A stretch of 29,901 nucleotides of DNA from JBBSVE01 sp038233815 (GTDB taxonomy: Bacteria > Pseudomonadota > Alphaproteobacteria > Rhodobacterales > Rhodobacteraceae): assembly GCA_038233815.1 (NCBI GenBank), contig JBBSVE010000020.1, forward strand, positions 1 through 29,901, written 5' to 3'. The position numbers and the translations under genes were made by a program. The notes under the pieces were generated by a model, which saw only the letters and a list, made by a program, of their open reading frames with translations, made no database searches and was not told the origin of the DNA. Below are positions 1-6,794 of this stretch, piece by piece (positions within the stretch are counted from its first letter, which is position 1; each line of letters starts with the position of its first letter).

Positions 1-762
1 GCGCAGACGTGCAGCACCACCCGCCGTGGCGGTGCAATGTGGAACGCCCTCGAGCCCCGTCTCCAGCGGCAAGAGGCGGGAGTCCAGATCCGGCGCCCCG
101 GCATGGAGGTCGTCCAGCGACACCCCGTCCGCGGCGTCGAACGGCCCCGACCAGAGCCTGCGGAGCCAGAGCACATGCGCCCCGCAGCCCAGCGCCGCCC
201 CCAGATCGCGGGCGATGCTGCGCACGTAGCCGCCCTTGCCGCAGACCATCTCCAGATCGACATGATCGGCGTCGGGGCGACCCTCCAGCGACAGCCGCTC
301 CACCCAGAGCGCCCGGTCCGCGAGGTCCATCGTCTCCCCCTCGCGCGCGAGGTCGTAGGCCCGCGCGCCGTCCACCTTCACGGCGGAGAATTGCGGCGGC
401 ACCTGCCGGATCGCACCGCGAAAGGGACCGAGTGCGGCCTCGATGGCCCCGTCGTCCGGGCGCTGGTCCGAGGTCGCGATCACCGTGCCAGAGGCGTCGT
501 CGGTATCCGTCGTCACACCAAGGCGGATGCGGAAGCGGTAGCATTTCAGCGCATCGGTGACATAGGGCACGGTCTTCGTGGCCTCGCCCAGTGCCACCGC
601 CAGCACGCCCGTCGCATCGGGGTCGAGCGTGCCCGCATGGCCCGCCTTCTGCGCGTTCAACGCCCGGCGCACCAGACCCACGACGGCGGTGGAGGTGACG
701 CCCGCGGGCTTGTCCACCACGAGCCAGCCGGAGATTGCCCTGCCCTTCCGGCCCCGTGCCAT
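1..762 (-). CDS. truB: tRNA pseudouridine(55) synthase TruB, C-terminus cut by window edge
   Basis: TruB isomerises U55 of the T-loop of elongator tRNAs to pseudouridine in the cytoplasm. 254 residues are visible from the ATG at 762. The N-terminus has the family KPAGVTS segment (residues 18-24) and the catalytic motif GTLDPDATG, with the nucleophilic aspartate at residue 47. Further on are YRFRIRLGVTTDT and a CGKGGYVRS segment. The visible part ends in GGAARLR, the start of the short C-terminal PUA-like part, so roughly 50 residues lie outside the window. It is the third gene of rbfA - glycosidase-like - truB and starts 71 bp after the preceding stop. Seen: motifs and start. Known: the rbfA-truB pairing is widespread. 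Identity is very secure. Confidence 0.95.
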   Translation of the reverse strand, partial: MARGRKGRAISGWLVVDKPAGVTSTAVVGLVRRALNAQKAGHAGTLDPDATGVLAVALGEATKTVPYVTDALKCYRFRIRLGVTTDTDDASGTVIATSDQRPDDGAIEAALGPFRGAIRQVPPQFSAVKVDGARAYDLAREGETMDLADRALWVERLSLEGRPDADHVDLEMVCGKGGYVRSIARDLGAALGCGAHVLWLRRLWSGPFDAADGVSLDDLHAGAPDLDSRLLPLETGLEGVPHCTATAGGAARLR

Positions 763-833
763 CCGCTCTCTCCATCCCTTGAGGAAGCCGCCTGCTAGCG
801 CGGGGGGATCACGGGGTCAACGCACAGACGGCG

Positions 834-1574
834 CTAGCCACCGGGGACCGCCAGCCCCACGATCGGCCCCATCGCAAAGCCGAAATCGTTGCGCCCCAAG
901 TCCGGCGCATAGAGCCGCGAGATCCGGCCGTCGAAATAGAGCGCGTCGGGCGTGCCGAGCCCGTCCCGGAACATCCGCGCGAACGCATCGAAATTGACCG
1001 GCGTGCCCGAGATGGCGAAAAACGCCGTGCCCCCGTCGGGCGAGACCCCGACCCCGTTCCGGATATAGAGGCTGTCGCTGCCCGCAAGAAAGCGCGGATG
1101 CAGATCGCCGCCGATCACCAACATCGGCCCCGATTGCGTGGCATAGCGGCACGCCCGCGGCCGGGCGGCGAAGGCCCGCGATTCAACGACCGAGAAGGTC
1201 CGCTTCCCGATGCAGAAGACGCCGTTCGGCAGCAGTCCGAAGTTGCCCGGACCCTCGGCGGTCACAAGCGGCGCGCGCGTGACGCCGTTCTCGATCAGCA
1301 GACCCACCGGCGTGCGGTCGGGGTGATACATGCCGCCGTTCATCGCAAAGGCCAGCACCTTGCCCTCGCCGTCGAGCAGATCCTCGACCGCTCGGAAGCT
1401 GCCGAGATTGCCGCCGCCCGGCGCATCGTGAAAGACGCGCAGATCGGCGCCCGCCCGGACCTCGCAGACGGTGTAGGGGGTCGCCTCGAACGTATAGTCC
1501 CGGCAGGTCTGCGCCGCAGCCCCCCCGGCGATCAGCGCGGCGCCGAGGCCCAGAAGCGACGGAACGCTACGCAT
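834..1574 (-). CDS. Phosphodiester glycosidase-like (NAGPA/DUF2233) exported protein
   Basis: 246 residues from the ATG at 1574, which lies 8 bp inside the end of rbfA, suggesting translational coupling. Longer in-frame starts would run further into rbfA and would bury the signal peptide. The N-terminus (about residues 1-22, hydrophobic, ending in AAAQTC) looks like a Sec signal, so a periplasmic location is likely. The rest has hallmarks of the phosphodiester glycosidase/NAGPA-like fold: AMNGGMYH (77-84), QSGPML (147-152), RNGVGVSPDGG (172-182) and YFDG (213-216). Family members cleave GlcNAc-phosphodiesters or related linkages, but the substrate of the bacterial homologues is generally unknown. 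It sits between rbfA and truB in an otherwise RNA-focused operon. Family call secure; substrate not assignable. Confidence 0.85.
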   Translation of the reverse strand: MRSVPSLLGLGAALIAGGAAAQTCRDYTFEATPYTVCEVRAGADLRVFHDAPGGGNLGSFRAVEDLLDGEGKVLAFAMNGGMYHPDRTPVGLLIENGVTRAPLVTAEGPGNFGLLPNGVFCIGKRTFSVVESRAFAARPRACRYATQSGPMLVIGGDLHPRFLAGSDSLYIRNGVGVSPDGGTAFFAISGTPVNFDAFARMFRDGLGTPDALYFDGRISRLYAPDLGRNDFGFAMGPIVGLAVPGG

Positions 1575-1992
1575 CCCCGCCTGCGGGGCTCTCATCCTCC
1601 GCCGCGATGTCGCGCTGCACGGTCGCATCGGCGAACAGGCGCCGCGTCTCGTCGAGTTGGGCATAGGTCTCGTCGGGACGAAAGCGCAGGTCGGGCGCGT
1701 ATTTCAGCGTCATCTCCGACGCGACACGGTGGCGCAGTTCGCCCTTGTTGCGCGCGAGGGCCGCGATGGCCCCCGCCACGTCGTCCCCGCCCAGCGGCAT
1801 GACATGTGCTGTCGCCACCTTGAGGTCGGGGGAGACCTGAACCTCGCCCACCGTGATCGAGCGCCGGTTGAGGTCGGGGTCGTGGATCTCGGCCCGGTTG
1901 AGCACGTCGGACAGGGCGCGGCGGATCAGTTCGCCGACGCGGAGCTGGCGCTGGGACGGGCCGTGGCCGGTGGGAGAGCGGTTCTTTGCCAT
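1567..1992 (-). CDS. rbfA: 30S ribosome-binding factor RbfA
   Basis: 141 residues. RbfA is a small KH-fold protein that binds immature 30S subunits and helps 16S rRNA 5'-end maturation, notably at low temperature. Visible family features are the early helix GELIRRALSDVLNR, the strand ITVGEVQVSPDLKVATAHV, and the C-terminal segment LRHRVASEMTLKYAPDLRFRPDET, followed by a helix ending the domain. The reading frame stays open upstream, but the ATG at 1992 is preferred. It gives the usual family length, and the upstream extension is arginine/proline-rich and unlike RbfA. It is the first gene of the rbfA - glycosidase-like - truB operon, divergent from dapB across 128 bp. The TAG stop at 1569-1567 lies within the next gene's first codons. 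Confidence 0.93.
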   Translation of the reverse strand: MAKNRSPTGHGPSQRQLRVGELIRRALSDVLNRAEIHDPDLNRRSITVGEVQVSPDLKVATAHVMPLGGDDVAGAIAALARNKGELRHRVASEMTLKYAPDLRFRPDETYAQLDETRRLFADATVQRDIAAEDESPAGGDA

Positions 1993-2068
1993 GCGCGCGA
2001 TGTAGGCCGAACGCCGTGGCTTCGCAACCGGGGGCCCGGCTTTTCCGCAGGCCCGCACAGGGCCGGGG

Positions 2069-2097
2069 TTTGCGGGTGGGTGCGGAATTGCTATAGC
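2069..2097 (+). promoter_or_regulatory. Possible sigma-70-type promoter of dapB
   Basis: TTTGCG at 2069-2074, then 17 bp, then TATAGC at 2092-2097, placed 24 bp before the dapB ATG in the rbfA-dapB divergent gap. The -10 is good and the -35 weak. Assigned by pattern only. Confidence 0.35.
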
Positions 2098-2120
2098 GTT
2101 GCGCCGGGGATGGAGGACCG

Positions 2121-2933
2121 ATGATGATGAGCCTGCCGGGGATCGTGGTGACGGGTGCTGCCGGGCGCATGGGGCGAATGCTCGTGCAGGTCGTCGCGGC
2201 CTCAAAGGACGCGCGGCTCGCGGGCTGCGTGGTGCGACCGGGGCATGACTGGGTGGGCCGGGACGTGGGCACCTGTCTCGGCGGTCCCGCGCTCGGCGTC
2301 ACGGTGACCGACGATCCGCTGGAGGCGTTTTCGCAGGCGCAGGCGGTGCTCGATTTCACCACGCCCGACGCGACGGTAGCCTATGCGGCGCTCGCCGCTC
2401 AGGCCCGCGCGGTGCATGTGATCGGCACCACCGGGCTTGGCCCTGCGCATCTGGCGCGGCTGGAGGCTGCGGCGCGCCATGCGGTGCTGGTGCGGTCGGG
2501 GAACATGAGCCTCGGCGTGAACCTTCTGGCGCGCATGGTGGAACGCGCGGCCCGCGCGCTCGACGACGCTTGGGACGTGGAGATCGTGGAGACGCATCAC
2601 GGCGGCAAGATCGACGCCCCCTCCGGCACCGCGCTGATGCTGGGCGAGGCGGCGGCGGCGGGACGCGGCGTGCGGCTGGCCGACGTCCGCGTGACGGGTC
2701 GGGACGGCGTGACCGGGGCGCGCAGGCGGGGCGACATCGGCTTTGCCTCGGTGCGCGGCGGCGATGTGGTGGGCGAGCATGAGGTCATCCTCGCCGGTGC
2801 CGGGGAGCGTATCGTGCTGCGCCATGCGGCATCCGACCGCAGCATCTATGCGCGCGGCGCGCTCCGGGCGGCGCTCTGGGGTCAGGACCGGGCGCCGGGG
2901 GACTACGATATGATGGATGTGCTCGGCCTCTGA
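2121..2933 (+). CDS. dapB: 4-hydroxy-tetrahydrodipicolinate reductase
   Basis: 270 residues. DapB reduces 4-hydroxy-tetrahydrodipicolinate with NAD(P)H in the diaminopimelate/lysine pathway. The N-terminal Rossmann motif is GAAGRMGR (12-19) and the substrate-binding/catalytic segment is ETHHGGKIDAPSGTAL (157-172), with H159/H160 and K163. The pair GG at 161-162 replaces the more usual basic residues between the histidines and the lysine. FTTP (79-82) and GTTG (102-105) are further nucleotide-site motifs. The gene opens with three consecutive ATG codons (2121, 2124, 2127). GGAGG at 2112-2116 is 4 bp from the first and 7 bp from the second, so initiation at the second is equally likely. dapA lies about 22 kb away on the same strand, not in one operon. 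Confidence 0.96.
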   Translation: MMMSLPGIVVTGAAGRMGRMLVQVVAASKDARLAGCVVRPGHDWVGRDVGTCLGGPALGVTVTDDPLEAFSQAQAVLDFTTPDATVAYAALAAQARAVHVIGTTGLGPAHLARLEAAARHAVLVRSGNMSLGVNLLARMVERAARALDDAWDVEIVETHHGGKIDAPSGTALMLGEAAAAGRGVRLADVRVTGRDGVTGARRRGDIGFASVRGGDVVGEHEVILAGAGERIVLRHAASDRSIYARGALRAALWGQDRAPGDYDMMDVLGL

Positions 2934-3003
2934 TACAATTGCACGCAACCCTCCGCTCAAGAAGCGCGTTCGCCCCATAAGCAACCGCACCGTCGGCGCG
3001 AAT

Positions 3004-3012
3004 GGGGGGGGG
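3004..3012 (+). repeat. Nine-G homopolymer in front of the exported protein gene
   Basis: An uninterrupted run of nine G ends 6 bp before the ATG at 3019. It occupies the ribosome-binding position, so its length would change the spacing or strength of initiation. Confidence 0.8.
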
Positions 3013-3018
3013 TATCCG

Positions 3019-3411
3019 ATGGCGGAACGCAACAAGGTGCAACGGATGGCGATCCTGACCGGAACTCTGGTGACCGTCGCGCTGACCCTTGCAGGTGCGG
3101 CTGCCGTAGCCGCCGAAAACCTGACGCGGATCGAGACGCGGCCCGTTTTCGTCAATCTGGTCTCCGGGCGCGAGTTGCAGCGATTCGGCGTGGCGATGTC
3201 GTTCAGCCCGGAGGGCGCGATCTCAGGCGTCGCATTCGGCTCGGCGCTCACGGGCCGGTGGGATTGGGAGGGCGACTATCTCTGCCGCAGCATCGATTAT
3301 GCCCACACCGCCATCCCACCCGATTGCCAGGTGGTGCGGAGCGATGGCGGGACCGTCAGCTTCACCGGGCGGCGCGGCAAGGGCTCGCAGGCCGACTACC
3401 GGCTTCGTTGA
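3019..3411 (+). CDS. Small exported conserved hypothetical protein downstream of dapB
   Basis: 130 residues with an N-terminal hydrophobic segment (about 11-31: AILTGTLVTVALTLAGAAAV) ending in AA-EN, so probably a periplasmic protein with a Sec signal. The mature part has conserved-looking elements: VSGRELQRFGVAMSFSPEG, a TGRWDWEGDYLCR stretch, and two cysteines (C89, C103) that could pair. From memory, similar roseobacter proteins of about 120 residues exist with GR-L, TG-W-W-YFCR and NCQ motifs. Some are labelled dihydrodipicolinate reductase in databases, apparently only by neighbourhood; the sequence has no Rossmann motif and cannot be DapB. Start uncertain: ATG 3019 follows a run of nine G, while ATG 3046 follows AAGGTG and would also keep the signal peptide. 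Function unknown. Confidence 0.72.
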   Translation: MAERNKVQRMAILTGTLVTVALTLAGAAAVAAENLTRIETRPVFVNLVSGRELQRFGVAMSFSPEGAISGVAFGSALTGRWDWEGDYLCRSIDYAHTAIPPDCQVVRSDGGTVSFTGRRGKGSQADYRLR

Positions 3412-3423
3412 CCTCAAGCGGGC

Positions 3424-3600
3424 TCAGAAATCGATGGCGAGGCCCTTTTTCTCCCAATCCCCATAACGTACCGGCTCGGGCCCTTTGCGCCCGCCATATT
3501 CCTTGGGGCGGTCGGGTTCTGCCACCTTGCGGCGCGCTTCCGCCTCTGCGAGGGCGCGTTGAGCGGCGGGCGAAAGCTCCGGGGCGGTGTCGTCCGGCAT
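3424..3600 (-). CDS. SdhAF4 / DUF1674 family protein
   Basis: 58 residues. The C-terminal block GGRKGPEPVRYGDWEKKGLAIDF (about 36-58) is the diagnostic end of the DUF1674/SdhAF4 family; its eukaryotic members bind flavinylated succinate dehydrogenase subunit A during complex II assembly. The N-terminal half is a charged, alanine-rich helix (LSPAAQRALAEAEARRK). Start at ATG 3600, preceded on the minus strand by AAGGAT about 6 bp upstream; a longer in-frame reading has no family similarity. It is a single gene, divergent from rsmB (84 bp) and convergent with the exported protein gene (12 bp), not next to sdh genes. Family call secure; the assembly role here is inferred from homologues. Confidence 0.88.
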   Translation of the reverse strand: MPDDTAPELSPAAQRALAEAEARRKVAEPDRPKEYGGRKGPEPVRYGDWEKKGLAIDF

Positions 3601-3684
3601 CGTGTGATCCTTGTCTTTCCTCTTGCGGGATATAGAGCGGGAAGCGGTGGGTTGAACCCCTCCGGTATGGCGAAGGGACCGATC

Positions 3685-4956
3685 ATGGCGCAATCAGGCA
3701 CGGCACGCGACGCGGCGGTCGCGGCACTGGACGAGGTTCTGGGACAGGGCCGGCCCCTGAGCGAGACGGCGGGCGGCGCCTTCGCTGCACTGGACGCGCC
3801 GACCGCTGCACGCGCGCAAAGGCTCACCCTCACCGTCCTGCGCCATCTGGAGCAGGCGGACCGCGTGCTCACGCCCCATCTGCGGAAAGCGCCCCCGCTG
3901 ACGGTGTGGAATGCGATGCGGCTCGCGGTGGTGGAGATGGCGGTGGACGGGGTTGCCGCCCACGGCGCGGTCAACGCGGCGGTGGAACACGTGCGCCGTG
4001 GCAAGCGGACCGGACCGTTGGCGGGGCTCGCCAACGCGGTCCTGCGCCGGGTGGCACAGGTTGAGACTCCGTTCGCCGGCCTGCCGCCGCAACGGATGCC
4101 GCAATGGCTGCGCCAGCCACTGGTCCACCGGCTTGGGCGTGATGCGGTCTCGGCGATCGAGGCGGTGCAGGCGCAGATCCCACCGCTCGACCTGACCTTG
4201 CGGGATCCGGGGTCGGTGCCGGTCTGGCCGGAGGGTCTTGGCGTGGAGCGGTTGCCGACGGGAAGCTGGCGGCTGACGGGATCCGTGCAGGTCTCCGCCC
4301 TGCCGGGTTACGCGGAGGGCGCGTTCTGGGTGCAGGACACTGCTGCGGCGCTGGCGGCAACGGTGCTCGGTGTGGCGGCGGGGGAGCGGGTGCTCGACCT
4401 CTGCGCCGCACCGGGGGGCAAGACGATGCAGATCGCGGCAGCGGGCGCGCATGTGACGGCGCTCGACATGTCCGGCCCCCGGATGGAGCGTCTGCGCGCC
4501 AATTTGTCGCGGACCGGCCTTGCCGCCGAGATCGTCGTAGCGGACGCGCTTCACTGGCAGCCGGACGCACTTTTCGATGCGGTGCTGCTGGACGCGCCCT
4601 GTTCCGCGACCGGCACGATCCGGCGCCATCCCGACCTGCCCTTTGTGCGGGACGGGTCGGATCTGGCGGCGCTGACCGACCTTCAGGGCCAGCTTCTGGA
4701 CCGCGCGCTGGGGATGCTGCGGCCGGGCGGGCGGATGGTCTATTGCACCTGTTCGCTGCTTCCCGAGGAAGGCGAGGCGCAGACCGCGGCGGCCCTCGCC
4801 CGGCATCCCGGCCTGACGGTGGAGGCAGCGGACGCGCCGGGGCTGGAGCCCGCGTGGCGCACCCCCGACGGCACGGTGCGCCTGCGCCCCGATCTCTGGG
4901 CCGCGCGCGGCGGGATGGACGGCTTCTTCATCGCGCGCCTTCGCAAGCCGGGCTGA
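3685..4956 (+). CDS. rsmB: 16S rRNA m5C methyltransferase RsmB/NOP family
   Basis: 423 residues. RsmB methylates C967 of 16S rRNA (E. coli numbering) using S-adenosylmethionine. Residues about 1-130 form a NusB-like RNA-binding domain (ARDAAVAALDEVL; NAVLRRV at 117-123). The Rossmann methyltransferase domain carries LDLCAAPGGKT (237-247), the first catalytic cysteine in DAPCSATGT (C306) and the second in VYCTCSLLPEEGE (C356), both needed in this two-cysteine family. ATG 3685 is chosen because AAGGGA at 3673-3678 is well spaced and the protein then starts at the usual place. ATG 3667 would have no such site. It heads the plus-strand run rsmB - heparinase - purH - lspA - DUF3035. Confidence 0.94.
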   Translation: MAQSGTARDAAVAALDEVLGQGRPLSETAGGAFAALDAPTAARAQRLTLTVLRHLEQADRVLTPHLRKAPPLTVWNAMRLAVVEMAVDGVAAHGAVNAAVEHVRRGKRTGPLAGLANAVLRRVAQVETPFAGLPPQRMPQWLRQPLVHRLGRDAVSAIEAVQAQIPPLDLTLRDPGSVPVWPEGLGVERLPTGSWRLTGSVQVSALPGYAEGAFWVQDTAAALAATVLGVAAGERVLDLCAAPGGKTMQIAAAGAHVTALDMSGPRMERLRANLSRTGLAAEIVVADALHWQPDALFDAVLLDAPCSATGTIRRHPDLPFVRDGSDLAALTDLQGQLLDRALGMLRPGGRMVYCTCSLLPEEGEAQTAAALARHPGLTVEAADAPGLEPAWRTPDGTVRLRPDLWAARGGMDGFFIARLRKPG

Positions 4957-4980
4957 GGCGCGGCGCGCATCGGTTTCCCT

Positions 4981-5009
4981 GTGACAGGCCTGCCTCCGGG
5001 CGCTAGGGT
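4981..5009 (+). promoter_or_regulatory. Candidate internal promoter before the heparinase-like gene
   Basis: GTGACA at 4981-4986, exactly 17 bp, then TAGGGT at 5004-5009, 32 bp before the ATG at 5042 in the 85 bp gap after rsmB. The spacing is ideal and the GTGACA box matches five of six consensus positions; the -10 is moderate. Confidence 0.42.
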
Positions 5010-5041
5010 GATTGTGCGGAGCACGAGCGGGGCCATCCGGC

Positions 5042-6715
5042 ATGGCAAGGATCGACGCGACCCCTAAGGACGCATTCGCCGCCCGGCTGGCGCTGGCGGC
5101 GACACGGGCGGCGGTGTTTCGCGCAGGCTGGCCACGGGCGGCCCAGGGTTTCGTCGCGGAGCCGGAGCCGCGCTCCATCGGGGACGGACGGCGCGGCAGG
5201 CGGATGCAGGCCGGTCCGTGGGACGCGCCGGGACGCGAGGCGCACGGATTCGGATGGCTCGACGATCTCGCCGCCGCGGGCGGTGCCGCGGCGCGCGCGC
5301 GCGCGCAGGAATGGACACGGGACTGGCTCCGGCGCTTCGGGCGCGGGCGGGGTCCGGGATGGGCGCCCGACCTGACCGGGCGCAGGCTGATCCGCTGGAT
5401 CAACCACGCGGCGGTTCTGTTGGACGGGCAAGGCCCGGCGGAGCGTGCGGCCTTCATTCGCGCGCTCTCGGTTCAGACGCGGTTCCTGTCCCGCAAATGG
5501 CGGACCGCGGCACCGGGGCGCGCGCGCATCGAGGCGTTGACGGGGCTCATCTCCGCCGGGCTGGCGCTGGACGGGATGGTGGGGGTCGCGGGTCTGGCGG
5601 CGGCCGCGCTGGGCCATGAATGCGTGGCCACCATCGACGCCGGGGGCGGCATCGCGTCCCGTAACCCCGAGGAGCTGCTGGAAATTTTCACGCATCTGAC
5701 CTGGGCCGCGCAGGCACTGGCGCAGGCGGGGGAGAGTGCAACCCCCGACCACCGCGCCGCGATCCAGCGGATAGCACCCACCCTGCGGGCGCTGCGCCAT
5801 GCCGATGGTAGTCTCGCGCGATTCCACGGCGGCGGGCGCGGGGCGGAGGGGCGGCTCGATCAGGCACTGGCGGCCTCCGGCGTGCGGGCGGCGGCGGGGG
5901 AAGAGCCGGCGATGGGCTATCTGCGGCTGTCGGGGGGGCGGACGACGCTTCTCGTCGATGCGGCAGATCCGCCGCAGCCGCGCGCGGGGGCTTCGGCCCA
6001 TGCCTCGACGCTGGCGTTCGAGCTGACCTCGGGGCGGCGCGCGCTGGTGGTGGGCTGCGGCTCCGGCGCGCCGTTCGGGCCGGACTGGCAGCGCGCGGGG
6101 CGGGCCACCGCCTCCCACTCCACCCTGTCGATGGAGGGCTATTCCTCCAGCAGGCTGGAGCCGGGCCTCGATGGCCGGCTGGCCGACCGGGCGCATGTGA
6201 ATGTCGGGCACCCGGCGGAGGCGCCCGAGGGGCATGTCGTGCGGCTGTCCCATGACGGCTGGGTCGCGACCCACGGGCTGACCCATGCGCGGCTCTTTGT
6301 GCTGAGCCGCGACGGACGCCATCTGGGCGGTCATGACGAGCTCTGCGCCCATACGCCGGAGGACCGCGCCCGGCTCGCCCGTGCCATTGTGCGCGCACCG
6401 GGTCGCAGGATCCGGTTCTCGGTGCATTTCCACCTCCATCCCGAGGTGGAGGTTACGATGGACGCCGACGACGACGCCGTCAGCCTGCATCTGCGAAGCG
6501 GAGAGGTCTGGCAGTTCCGTCAGTCCGGCGCGGGCGCCGTGGCGCTGGAACGGTCGGTCTATCTGGAGGCGGGCCAGCCCGAGCCGCGTGCATCCCGGCA
6601 GATCGTGCTCACCGGCCATGTGGCCGAGTTCGACGCCCGGGTGGACTGGACGCTCGCCAAATCCGACGACACGCCGGTCGGGGTGCGCGACATCGCGGAG
6701 AACGGCGCTGCGTGA
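5042..6715 (+). CDS. Heparinase II/III-like polysaccharide lyase family protein
   Basis: 557 residues. An N-terminal alpha-helical toroid (about 1-300; WINHAAVLL, FLSRKWRTAAPGRARIEALTGLI) is followed by a beta-sandwich domain (about 310-557) with the family HSTLSM motif (residues 359-364) and strand-rich VRLSHDGWVATHG and FSVHFHLHPEVEV. This is the layout of heparinase II/III-type lyases, which cleave acidic polysaccharides by beta-elimination. There is no obvious signal peptide; the N-terminus (MARIDATPKDAFAARL) is charged. The enzyme may therefore act in the cytoplasm or be exported by an unrecognised route. ATG 5042 is preferred over an in-frame TTG at 5012. In my recollection, this gene between rsmB and purH is a recurrent roseobacter arrangement. 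Substrate unknown. Confidence 0.85.
   Translation: MARIDATPKDAFAARLALAATRAAVFRAGWPRAAQGFVAEPEPRSIGDGRRGRRMQAGPWDAPGREAHGFGWLDDLAAAGGAAARARAQEWTRDWLRRFGRGRGPGWAPDLTGRRLIRWINHAAVLLDGQGPAERAAFIRALSVQTRFLSRKWRTAAPGRARIEALTGLISAGLALDGMVGVAGLAAAALGHECVATIDAGGGIASRNPEELLEIFTHLTWAAQALAQAGESATPDHRAAIQRIAPTLRALRHADGSLARFHGGGRGAEGRLDQALAASGVRAAAGEEPAMGYLRLSGGRTTLLVDAADPPQPRAGASAHASTLAFELTSGRRALVVGCGSGAPFGPDWQRAGRATASHSTLSMEGYSSSRLEPGLDGRLADRAHVNVGHPAEAPEGHVVRLSHDGWVATHGLTHARLFVLSRDGRHLGGHDELCAHTPEDRARLARAIVRAPGRRIRFSVHFHLHPEVEVTMDADDDAVSLHLRSGEVWQFRQSGAGAVALERSVYLEAGQPEPRASRQIVLTGHVAEFDARVDWTLAKSDDTPVGVRDIAENGAA
5291..5306 (+). repeat. (GC)8 dinucleotide repeat inside the heparinase-like gene
   Basis: Sixteen bases of perfect alternating GC, read as alternating Ala/Arg codons near residues 84-89. 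Such tracts can slip or adopt Z-DNA; a one-unit change would shift the frame. Confidence 0.85.
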
Positions 6716-6794
6716 AGGCGGCCCATGCTGGACCTTCGCCGCGACAGGGGATAGGTGCGCGGCGGACCCCGGATGCCGTGGGCGGAGACCTGAC

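Noticed and set aside
2202..3251. Minus-strand open frame of about 350 codons opposite dapB and the small exported protein
   Set aside because: Spans two real plus-strand genes and has no family signal or ribosome-binding site.
5042..6715. Heparinase-like gene as a horizontally acquired cargo gene
   Set aside because: Its base and codon usage match the neighbours, there is no repeat or integrase, and the position appears stable in the family.
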